A stretch of 60,000 nucleotides of DNA from Owenia fusiformis. Its lineage: Eukaryota > Annelida > Polychaeta > Sabellida > Oweniidae. The position numbers and the translations under genes were made by a program. The stretch is taken from the NCBI GenBank assembly GCA_903813345.2, contig CAIIXF020000010.1:21713181-21773180 (forward strand), written 5' to 3'. This document shows, piece by piece, positions 1 to 12,400 of the stretch. Each line of letters begins with the position of its first letter. Position 1 is the first letter of the stretch. The notes beneath the pieces are model-generated. The model saw only the letters and a program-made list of their open reading frames with translations, ran no database searches and had not been told where the DNA came from.

Positions 1-371
1 CCATGACGGCCTTTACTACAACACACTTTGTCATAACTCATGTTCTTTCATTAGATGTTTCTAATTCTCCCCAGCTCAAATCTCCTTTTTTACCAGAATC
101 CATTTTCCTTTCCTTAAACACGTTTATCATGTCCCTTGCATCTGCAGATCTACAATAATCCACCAACAGTACGAGATATTTCTGCCTTACCCGTGTTACC
201 ACAGCAGAAAACAGCTTTTATACTTACAAAATCTAAGTATTATATAGGGCATATAAATGTACATGCGTTTATGATACGCATATATATCAATGACGTAAAC
301 GTCTACGTTAAAAAAAACATTATTTCACGTTATATTACTAGTTTACTTTAAACGATCTCTTATATTTTCAG
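1..371 (+). other. End of the intron preceding exon 3 of gene A
   Basis: No coding signal is seen here. The stretch ends in a pyrimidine-rich acceptor (tatattttcag) directly before exon 3. Short open frames in it have no recognisable protein features. Confidence 0.6.
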
Positions 372-416
372 GACGAAAAGAATCAAATTATGAAATCGAA
401 CGTGTGGCTTCGTATG
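372..416 (+). CDS. Gene A exon 3 (45 nt)
   Basis: This exon encodes [15 protein letters not shown], the conserved strand following the second nAChR exon (family pattern: DEKNQ-hydrophobic-x-T-N-x-W-L). It is bounded by ttttcag and gtacgt and is exactly 45 nt with phase 0 at both ends, the usual size of nAChR exon 3. It aligns with exon 3 of gene B (56051-56095) with few differences. The last residue is Met where the gene B exon ends in Gln. Confidence 0.9.
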
Positions 417-3400
417 GTACGTATGACGTTATTTATTTTAATACTTAAAGATGCATTCATTTTAAATTTCTTTTGAAATTCTTGGCGACACCAATCCCCC
501 TTTGTTTGGTGATTTAAAAAATATCAACTTTATGAGGCTTTCCTTGAATCAGTGTTCAAAATCATTTGGAGGGAGGTGAATCTCCGTTAAATACTTGAAA
601 ATAGAAATAAAGTATCATAAAAATAAAAGTATATATCTAAATTGTGTGCTACTGTGGAACGCATATAACTAAAGATGTTGTAATGGTCCGTTGTACAGGA
701 ATCTGGATATAAATTCTGATAATATGATATTGGCACACACATTTAAAGTAATTCATAAAACAATCGTTTTAGTAATCGCATAGATTTTTATAATTGATTG
801 AGTATGCTACGCTGAACAGTGAAGTGGGATAGTCTACCAAGGTGTTTGTCATGTGAAGGAGTGTTGCAACTGAAATGTGATCCACTGTCAATACGATAAA
901 TTAGCTTGAGGTAACAAATCAATAGCGCGTGATTAGCCTTATAAATTCGATATTTTATACCAACTTGAATATGCTTATATTTCTGCCTCTATACATATAA
1001 ATCACTTTGGACATGTTTGGTTAAGATGTGGGTAATTTCTAATTGTAAAAGTGTATATGATATTAGATAACTTCAAATCAATACAATAAATACGATGAAA
1101 TAACGTAATAATAAAATATTGCCACAGGTGAAACGTATTAAAAGGCACTAAACAAACACTAAAAAATGAACATTTTACAGATACCCATTCCCGTAAGCTA
1201 CTTGCTGTAAATAAGCAGATATTTAAAATATAATATGAAACATAGAATTTTATAATCAGAGTGAACATCACTTTGCAATGTCCCAATATTCAAAACCTTT
1301 CTAGTTTAACGTATGTAGCAGCTACAAAGCTATCATTCAAATGTTCCAAATGCTGAAATAAGCCTTGTTTAACTTTAGCTACAGACCTACTCAAATAAGC
1401 CTTGTTTAACTCAACTAGCTACAAAGCTATCACATTAATGTTACCAAAGCTCAAGCCTTATGTAACTTAACTAGTCACAAAGTTACCCTTCAAATGTTCC
1501 CAATGCTCAAATAAGCCTTGTTTCGCTTTGAGTATATGTTGGCTTCTAAATTATAATTCAAATGCTATCAAATGCTCAAATTAGTCTCGTTTAATACAAA
1601 GTATATACTAGCTACTTATTAATTATCATGCTAATTACTACTAGCCAATAAAGTATTATTCAGATGTTCCGAATGTTCGAATAAGCTTTATGTAATTTAA
1701 CATATATTCCAGCTACTAAACCATTGTCAAAATGTTCCAAACTATAGCTGGTAAGCTATCAACCAAAACTTTCAAATGAAGCAATGTTAAGCTTAATTAA
1801 CTCAATTGTCGACGTCATAGATCATGGTAAGTAACAGTGACTGTTAAAAGCAAGTTATGTGTGCCTAACGTCTATTAATAAAGACACTGTTGTCGCTAGA
1901 TATCAACCATTTGGGAATACTTTGGTATTTCTATCTTCAAATTGCTTTCACATAATGTCAGATGCCACACAAGACAAGCATTAGCTTACCATCAATTATC
2001 ATTATGGCACAAGACTGAGAAACGTGCCTTGCACGTTTAACTTTTTGTTCAAGATGTTCCACGCTGATTAGAGGCATGACATTAGAGACACGACTACAAA
2101 ATATATAATAAAAACAAACATCTAACAAACAATGGCAATCTGTTTGGGATGTTCAACAGTTCAAGCAACACGAAATTAATTGTTAATCAACCAGCTCGAT
2201 AGTAAATATTACTTTTGTTCAAATTAACACCATTTTTTAATATTACAGGGTAGGCCAAAAAAGTCCACATTTTTGTTTTAATACAGCTTTGTTGATATTA
2301 CAGATAAATGTATAAATCATATATCGTTTGAAAGACAATTCAATTTCCAACAAAGCGATATATAGTTCAGTCAATATAATTGAGTATTTGTCTTAAAATA
2401 TGATTTTGATTACCATAGGGGTCAAAATCCTAATTTACGATTTGCTGAATACATAATGCTGTTAACTGACCAGAAAGATATAACCCCTATTTCAGCTTTG
2501 GGTATATATTTCTAGTTATGGAAGGTCAAAATTGCTGATTTGTGTACCATATGAAAGAGAAATGATTTACAAATGCAATATTATTGAGTTATTTTACCTT
2601 TTTCATAATTATTGGTAAAATAGCCTAAATACTGTAGTGAAGTCTGTATCAGATAGTTGAATATTTACTAATTTTCAAGACATTTTGGTGATAAAATTAT
2701 CATGAAATGGGAAATAATGATGTTGTACTTATGCAACTTAACTGACATTTTAAATGACAGACAATGCAATTATAGACACCAGAAGAGGAAATAATGGAAA
2801 GGAGAAGGAAGAAGTATCGGAACAGATTTTGGACAGTCATATATTGGATTTGGGCTATTTTTGAGGATTTAAACAGGTTCATATGTTAGGCCAATGCATT
2901 ATCTCCAGGAAAAGCACTCATAGAGATGATAAAATAATTTCTATTTTGAAACAGGGGAGATGCAAACAACCCACCCACGTGTTTTTTCTGAAATGTTTTC
3001 CTGATTTTCAACCCCTTCCACCCCTGCTTTTTCATTTTTGCATCAATATGTTACGTTTTAAGACACAGTTAATCCCTTTAAAGGAATAAGTGATTCCCCT
3101 TCGATAAAGTGGAAAACAATATTCCCCATGTTATTTTCCCATATGGAAAACTCATGCGATCCATTGCTTTCAGCTAATTTTGGTCACCCATTATGGATAT
3201 ATTTAAAACCCTAGGAGGAATTACATATTCCTTTAAAATGGTCACCCGTGTGTCAAAACGCAAAATATTGATGCAACAAAAATTGGAAAAGCAGGGATGG
3301 AAGGGGTTCAAAATCAGGACAACATTTCAGAAAAATGTGGATGGGTTATTTGCATCTTCCCCGTCTCAAAGTCAAAATTATGTTATCATCTCTATGAGTG

Positions 3401-6400
3401 CTTTTCCTGGAGATAATGCATTGGCCTAACATATACACCTGTTTTAATCCTGAGAAAATAGCAAAAATCAAACATATGACTGTCCGAAATCTGTTGTGAT
3501 ACTTTCCCTCCTCCTTTATTCCATATTATGGTTTGTGGGAAAAATTCAACTAAGTTTCTTTGCAAAATGTGTTTGAAGCAAATAGCAATGTATCTAACAA
3601 GCTAACTTTATAACGAACTATAATGCATAAAATAGGTCCCGTTTTAGAGCTATAAAATGACTTACAAACAATAAAATTCAAGTACAATACTTTTTTTTAT
3701 AATAAAAGCTCAAAAGTTTTGTTTAAGCAATGCAATATTGTAAGCTTAAAACATATAGAAAAAAATAGTTTTTGACTGCCACTACCTCAAGATGATACAT
3801 AAAGGCCCACCAAACGTTTCCCCGCTAACCTGCAATGTCTCTGTTAGAATCGAATTAACCGATCCTTATTTTGATAAAAATATGTCTAAGCCAGATAAAT
3901 CTAAACACGAAATTAAGTTAACCACCACTATCTTAAGATTAAAAGAAAAATCTTGTTTAGTGATATATTATCTGACGGGGCACAATACACATTTGCTCGG
4001 GATGATTCACTCTATCAGGTTTGACGATCGGTTTTATTGTAATCCGTCCCTTATTTTGTTCTCCAAGGAAAAAAGAGTTAATCTCTTGAAAAAAATAATG
4101 TCATTTGATTTTCAGGAAGACATTATGAGAACAACACGATAGCAAGACTGATTCCATTTGATTAGCCTCTAAATAGAATGTTTTTCTTTCAAATGACATA
4201 TATTTTTCCATTAGATTCTTAAGCTGTGAAGGCATGATAATGTCACTGGGTTAAATCGTTACTTGCCATTCGATTGATTTATACCTAACTGCTTAACTAA
4301 CTAGGGACTTTCTGCTGTAAATCAATCAATGAACCGAGCGAGAAGTGCATTTTAATTAAAATCATGGCAACGAATTCCTGGACTTTATTAAACATGTTTA
4401 AATGTTTTTTATGTGAAAATTGAGGCAAAGATGAACAAAATGGTCATTTATGGACGTGGCATTGGCCTTGAAATTGAAGATTACAGTAACCAATATTTAA
4501 GATGTTGACATAGATTTTAGCATACTCATGTGTATTGGTAATCATGTAGAATAAAAGTAATTTGAAAGTTTATGAGAGAGCACTGAGGTACATCTTTTGT
4601 ATTTGCTTCTTAAAATTTTACAACTTTCAAATGGCAATATCTATATTTCCAATATATATATATTATATATGTTTCTCTTTGTTAGCTTGTTTTCATTTGT
4701 GTTTGCCAATATTCCTGTATATTTAATATTTATGTTATCTTGGATATTTCAAATATGCCATGCTAAGATCTAAGATAACCAGGTATAGCGATGACCCTAG
4801 TGTTTCTTACTGGCGATGAAAGCAACATATACCTGTATGAGAAGAGTTTTACAGAAGCGATAAGTGAGGAAAGTGAATCTACAACACCTCTGACTGCTTT
4901 GAAAATATTTGAGAACATGCTCTTTTATGTTTTTACAAAACTCCATCTCCTTATGGTATTTCCCTTTCAAAGTTAATCTATGGAAGTAATCAATTCCCTC
5001 GTTACATTAGCTGCACTGTATTGAATGAAACAAATATACATTTTGAAATCTCAGAATATCCATTCATCCATATACAAACGTTTCGTCGTGGTATGTGGCA
5101 CTGGTATAATCTAAATATATTCATGGTTTTGCGAGGGTCGTACTTACCAGTAATGTAAACTAATGTGTAAAGTGAAAGCTAGTGAAATCTCTATGGCTTT
5201 GCTTTGCTAATCTCAGAGAATGTTTCCTGACACTTCACTGCAATGTAAATATTTGAGAGTAACCTTTGGGGTAAGGTATAATATTGACCTTCACTTTCAA
5301 AGTGAAAACATATCAGATATGTTTTTGACGATTTCGGAAATACTTATATTTGGTTTAGTATTGGTACACAAGTCGTCGGGTTTTATGTTTTTCAGCATCA
5401 CCAACAAATGGATTATATAGCTAAGGTTTTGTATACTACTGATACTCCCACACCTATTTATACCTATTACTATAAAGCATCAACTTTTCCAAGGCTACTG
5501 GTTGTTATCCTAATCTGAATACATTCACGTTTCAGCATTAGTAAAACCTCAACTACTTGAAGGTTTTCATCTTTAATGAACAAAAAGGAATGTGTGTGAA
5601 GTATTAGACACCGTTATTATTCGCCTAATGGTTTTTATTTGCCTAATGAACGGCATGCACATGATCTATTTTTGTAGCTTTGGAACGATCCACAATTGGC
5701 GTGGGAAGCAAGCGACTATAATGGTATTACATCTATCAGAGTTAAACCTGATAAAGTTTGGAAGCCAGATATTGTTCTTTTCAATAAGTAAGGTTGCATT
5801 CCACCTGTTCGTGTCCTACCGTACGCACTGATGTGAATAACATGTTTGTTTACTAGTGTTAAAAGATTTTGTAGACGCGATGCAAAGAAGAGTCTCTGGG
5901 ACACGAAACTGTGGTGAATCACTTTCATACAAATGGACAGAATTCTTCTTTGCATCTACTAGATGGACTTTGAAATCACGTGAAAAAATTGCAAGTGCCC
6001 AGATCCCTCTCCCTATAATGTATTCATCAGAATGGTTAATATACAATCTGTTCTGTCACATTTTATTCATTTTAGTTATGGCATGACTTTCAAATCAGGT
6101 GGGACCCAGCGGATTATGGAGGTCTCGCTGTTGTTCGTGTAAAACCTCAGACAGTATGGACGCCTGATGTTGTTTTATTCAATAAGTATGTTTAAAATGC
6201 CTTGCTTGTATATTAACCATTTGTGGCATATTGTTTGAGCCAGTACATTATCAACTGCTTCACATATGCTCCTAACGGTACCCAGTGAACATTCATATGC
6301 CTACTAAATTGTTACGACATGTGTACCAGATACACTCATGTGCTTCATTCTTAATTCTAAGTCACCTCTACTAAACATAAGTGAAATAATATCTCGACCC

Positions 6401-9400
6401 TAATGTCTGCTTACAATGGTGTCATCATATGACACTTATCGGTTATCATCAATTAATTTTAAGTAAACAAAATATGAGTGAAACAAGTGTTTCACTCATA
6501 TCTGCTTAAAATATTAAGACTTTTTACTCATTAATCAGATATTTTCATTATAGGTGTGTGTTGTGAACCGCAAAAATGTCTCACTTAAGAAAATGTCAGT
6601 GCCACATACATTTCTTAATCTATACGGAAAACAAAATTTTGAAAAAATGGATACCACAGAACTTTTCTTAAAGGAGACACAAATATCAAAATATTGCTGT
6701 TTTCCACGAGGCTTTATCCTATGCATGTATAATCATTCCCCTACTATCACCAGTGTCTTACATTGTCTAATATCATCTAATCAACTAACCCCCGTTTGTT
6801 CTAACATTTAGCTATGGAATGATTTTCAACTACAATGGGACCCAGCTGATTATGGAAACATTCCTTCCATACGGGTACTCCCGGAGAAGGTATGGAGACC
6901 AGACATAGTGCTATTCAACAAGTAAGAATATTTTCTGCATTCATCTGGTAGCAAAATAGTTCTCAATTTGTATACATTTTGAATTGTTGCAACTTGTTAC
7001 TTTTGAAGTATGTAATATTCCCTATCAAAATTACAGTACAATGTAATTGAAGCGAATAATGCCTCTCCAAAATATAGTCTACATATGCTCTTAAAATTTG
7101 CTTTGTTACTCTGTAGTATGCGGAGAACGAACCTTGATTAGTACCGTTATTATACCGCTAAAACAAATAGCATCGCTGAAATACTATAGAATAACGATAT
7201 GGCCATTTATCAGCATTTAATGGTATCATCCTTTTTATACTGTAGAACCGAATCACTATTGGACATTTCCTAATCAATCTGATAGATAAATGCATGTGTA
7301 ATACTAACCAATGACTGGAATAACACGGTTGATCAAGCATGATTGCATATTCACAGTTAGAAATGTATTATGTTTGGATCATTTATCAATGTACAGTATA
7401 TGACCTTGCTTGTATATATAAAAAATAACTGGTCTTGTACTACATGTGTTCAAAATTATTGTAAATATTTTTTATGTTAGTTCTTAATTCCACCGAATAT
7501 AGTATGTTTTAAATAGGTTTCAATTCAAATAAATATGAGTATAATGCTTACTAAATTGTGTATATAATACTTTTAAAGTTGTTTCCACTATACAGTGCTT
7601 TATTATACATAATAAAAGACACACCATTGTTGTATTTGCAGTGCTGATGGTAAATACGAAGCAACATATTCCCCTAATTGTGTTCTATATAATGATGGGA
7701 CAGTTCTTTGGATACCTCCAGCTATTTACAAAAGCTCATGTACTATTGATGTGGAATATTTTCCCTTTGATGAACAAAAGTGCGACATGAAGTTTGGGTC
7801 GTGGACGTTTAACTCTGACCAAGTAATGTTAGGGTGGTATGAAGGGAAAAAACAAGTGGACCTTACGGATTATGTTAACAGCGGTACCTGGGATATAGTA
7901 GATAATCCTGCAGAACTGACCCACACGGACCAAAATAAGAAAACCATGATCACTTTCACATTGAAAATCAGAAGGAAGACTTTATTTTACACTGTTAACC
8001 TCATTATTCCTTGTGTGCTGATATCATTCTTATCTGTTGGAGTTTTCTATGTTCCCGCTGACGCAGGAGAGAAAGTTACCATGGTGATAAGTATCTTATT
8101 GTCCATGGTTGTGTTCTTATTGCTTGTATCAAAGATTCTCCCTCCTACATCGGAGACAATACCACTCATTGCCAAATACTTACTATTTACATTTATAATG
8201 AATATATTCACTATAGTGATTACTGTGATTATCATCAATTGGAATTTTAGAAATCCTCGGACACACAATATGCCCAACTGGGTACGTGTCGTCTTTCTCA
8301 AGTGGCTACCAACAATACTATTTGTAAAGAGACCAAATCACGGAGATAGATGGCTGAAGAAAATTCAAAATAGGAAAATATCCTACCCAAGCTCTAACTA
8401 CGACCCCAAAGCATTTAAAGTGAATGCAAACACTGAGCTATTGGAGTTATCTGATATGCATCACCCTAATTGTAAAATGAACAGGAAACCTTCTCGTACA
8501 GATGGGGAAGGTTTGAATGGAAGACAAGACGAATACCATCAGTCAGTGTCTCCAGAAGCTCACAAAGCCGCAGAAGCAGTTAGTTTTATATCTCAACATC
8601 TCAAATTGGAAGATGAATATAATGACGTAAGTATGATTGATATAGTTGGCCACATATTCATTTCTGTAATAAAACAATATTAGTACAACATAAAGGAGAT
8701 TACGTTGTCAAATATAGCCTCTGTGTCTAGGGCCTATGTAAAACATCTACTGTTAATTCCATAAAATCTCTTATCCATATAGATTCTGCATTACATTTCC
8801 CTCTCCATGATTCTTTGCATTTCTAATGCCATACTCAGTTTCAAGGTTGTCTGTTCAAATGCTTCCCAAGCACTTGCGTTTTTCGCTTTCCCGTTGGCTC
8901 ATGATATTTCGAAAAAAATTGACGCTTGTATATGCATGAGTAATTGCATGATTACCCAAAACTAATGTACAATGGGGGAAATGATCAAATTATTGAAAGG
9001 AAACAATAGCACGTATGGGTTTTGTTTTTCATACATTGTTACTTATGGTGTGCTTTTCCCGGATTTAAAACGTTATTGTCTCGTAACACAGCCGGGGGTA
9101 CATGTTGTTATGTACCATATTTTAACAGATGATGTGTATGGCGTTCAGTGTGGATCTCTGGAATAATGATTCGAATAAAGGCCGATCAATATAATGTTAT
9201 AATGAAACATATATACGAGTTATTTTCATAATTAAAAATCAATAAGCATGACGATTGTGGCCCATAAAGGTCTATTTTATTGGATTTTTAATATCTCTTT
9301 ATTGGCTGAAAATTGGAGATACTGATTGACCATAGTAGGACCAACTGATTTTCAATTTAGGCTTTCTCTCTTCAAACACAATATAGCATTAATAATATGG

Positions 9401-12400
9401 TTCTCCAGAGGCTGACCAGAAATCTTATTAAAGCATCACATTAGTTTTGAATCGTATATTTCAGAATGCCCTTTAACGTTTTTGGCAATAGATCTGTTCA
9501 TAATGACATGGTTTCTATTAGATGGTTATTACGATTTGAAACGGAAGTTCATCGATGCTGCCACTCAACTTTATGTTAAACTGTGCTATAACCATGGGAA
9601 AATCATAAGCCAACTGTTCCACTGACAACAGTTACAAATATAACGATATATTATATAAGACAAAACTATGCCAAAAGAAACTCTTCAAAATAACTATATT
9701 TCAAGACAAGCTTTACCATCCTAATTAACTATGCATGTTAACATCCATGTGTAAAACGTTTGAATGATTGGTTTGTTTTCAGGTTATAGAAGACTGGACA
9801 TATATTGCCTTAGTTATTGACCGGTTGCTGTTGCTAACATTTCTTTGTATAACGATAGGTGGCACTGTGGGCATATTATGCAAAGCCCCACATATATTTG
9901 AATACATAGACCAGGATACAGTGAAACAACAACTATCGGGCGGAGGCTAGGATATTCAACAACAAATTGTATGATAAAAGTCTTCCATAGTTGGTAAAAG
10001 AAGCCACATGGTGACTTCATTGAATAGTAATTATGGACATAGTTATTACCATGATGTATATTGTACAGGTGCGAAAGAGCTCTTCACCTCTGTGAGAGCA
10101 TCTTCATTTACTATAGCAAACCGTCTAGCCGTGTTCAGGTCGTTTACATACATTGAGAGCAATAACCGGGCAGATCATTTTTAGGAATACTACTACTCTC
10201 TGATGTTTTGCTGGTATAAGAGAAGTACTGTCAAAGTAAATATGACAGCGATCATTTGGTCTTAAATTACATATTTGTGTTAGATCTCTTAAATGAATAA
10301 TATTATTATCATATTTAGAACTAGGCATTGATAAAATGAAGCCTATCATATCAACAAAGCTTACCATGGACAAAATAAAAAAGTCTAATTACATCATTTT
10401 TGGGTAAAGTTAAATAAACAAGTAGATAGTGAGCTACACTTGCATTGCATTGATATACTGTAAATAAGATTATGTGTTAGATGTGATAAATACATAAGTT
10501 AATACATGTATTTTCATTATATAGATTTCATATTTGTTACTCTAATATTATCACCAATCAAAAAATTGGTAATTTTGTGCAGCCAGCTTTAAAAACATGA
10601 ATTTTAAAAAATTGTAAAGACTTATACGTAATCTTTCTCTTTCATATTTATATACAATATCATACACACAGAAGAATACAGAAGTAGAGACAACTGTTTT
10701 GTGACCTCTGATGTTTCCATTGACTCATAATAAATGATTAAGTTAATCCATTTGTCAATAACCGCTAATCAGTCTGAAGTTGTAAGTCCCCGATGCTTTC
10801 GATAACTGTGGTATTTTATCAATAAATATGTCGATTTGTACTTAGCTATTTCTTATGCCAAGATCAGGAAGCAAGTTTTATTTTTTACATTCTTATATCA
10901 TTTTTACCTCTGACACTCGTGTGACTACTGTCCTTCATTCTGATTACATTACGTAATTTGTAACTTTCTTAAAATTACTTGTGTATATTTTAGTATAGTG
11001 CATCATTTAAGATGATTCACATGCCATGTTCATTGGTCATTGAATGATTGTGTGAAATGTATCTCTGTCAATCACAATAGATTTTCCACTGATTACCAAT
11101 TTTCTAGCAACTTACAAGGACATATTGTTTGATACATTCAATACAGTTTAAGGTCGTTGATATGAAGGCCAATCAAATATGACAATGATTGATGAATTCC
11201 CTTTAAAATGTAAGGCAGAGATAATAAATATGACAACGGTGGTATATGCAGTAGATAGTACATGTTCCGAATGTATTAGTTATTCAAAACGTTTTAAGCT
11301 ATACCTACTAACAAGATTACATTTTCAAATGCTATTTTAGATATTTCCAATAAATATTATATGGGGTAAATGTATTTACAATATTTAGAATGGCATATTT
11401 ATAAAATATGTACATAGAAATATTATCATACATCAGTGCATATATTCAAATGAGACATATTGTAAATACTATTATATTTTCTATGCAATATTATCTTGAA
11501 TCTGTAGTAAGAGAGACACATACTTTATGTTCTCGTGTACTTGCAAATTTAAACGACAAAGACTTGAGCGAATATTGCGTTTCTACATTTTTGTTTGGCT
11601 AATGCTAAATACTTTACTTTGGTAAGCTAATTTTTATCACTTTTGATGTAAGATCTATGGTGTAGATGTAATAAACTACGTTGCCAAAAATATGTTAATG
11701 TTGTACATATGACATTATATTTGGCTAATGGTTGAACACTGATATGTTGTAAATACTGTATTTGTCGGAAAAACTGTCCGGACATATCGTTGAAATAAAC
11801 TACATGTACAACTTATTATACACGTTGATATTATTTGTCACTGTTTTGGGTAACTGAATAATAATCAGGGGTGCAATAGATGTTTATAATCCAATATAAA
11901 TATCAAAAACGGACTTGAGCTTATATTAACACCAATTTGAAGCATTTTCTGCAGTGGTTGATTTGCAAAGCTTTGCTTAAAACTAACAATAACAATGTCG
12001 TCATAGGTTTTCACACAGTTCATGATTGCTGTATATATCAAATTATTTGAAAAAGGTAAATTGATGAATAAGATGTGGCTATATGGGTGTAATTTAGTAA
12101 TATTTATTTGTACATATATATTATTTGAGACAATTGATGTGTCTTCTCGAGGATCCCATATGCTGTCAAACTAGTCTGTTACACACGGTGAGTGTAAGTA
12201 GAAGGTCAATGTTTATAAAACAAACTCATTTTTGGTAGATATATCTTAAGCATAAATCAGTGCAAAGAATGGAATGACACTAATATAGCTAGTAGAACAA
12301 GAATAGTACGAAACATTCATTTATTTTGCTTCCAGGTTTTAGAGGATTGGACTTACGTAGCTTTAGTCATAGACAGGTTACTTTTGATAATTTTTCTCTG

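Larger units (their letters stand above)
417..5677 (+). other. Gene A intron 3 with repeats, no convincing gene
   Basis: This intron of about 5.3 kb contains a decayed minisatellite (1310-1790), a mariner-like terminal sequence (about 2244) and a foldback element (about 2735-3580), all listed separately. The longest open frame (3792-4142, 116 codons, +) has no recognisable domain, sits in AT-rich sequence and has no splice or codon evidence; I treat it as chance. From 3600 to 5677 I see only AT-rich unique-looking sequence. Confidence 0.5.

Noticed and set aside
3792-4142. 116-codon open frame in intron 3 of gene A
   Set aside because: No recognisable motif, no splice context, AT-rich composition; sits between repeats. 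Most likely chance.
8047-8301. Minus-strand open frame opposite M2-M3
   Set aside because: Shadow of the conserved plus-strand coding exon.
8627-8683. Continuation of the exon 5 frame to a stop at 8681-8683
   Set aside because: The gtaagt donor at 8627 and phase-matched M4 exons show this is intron; at most a read-through truncated form.
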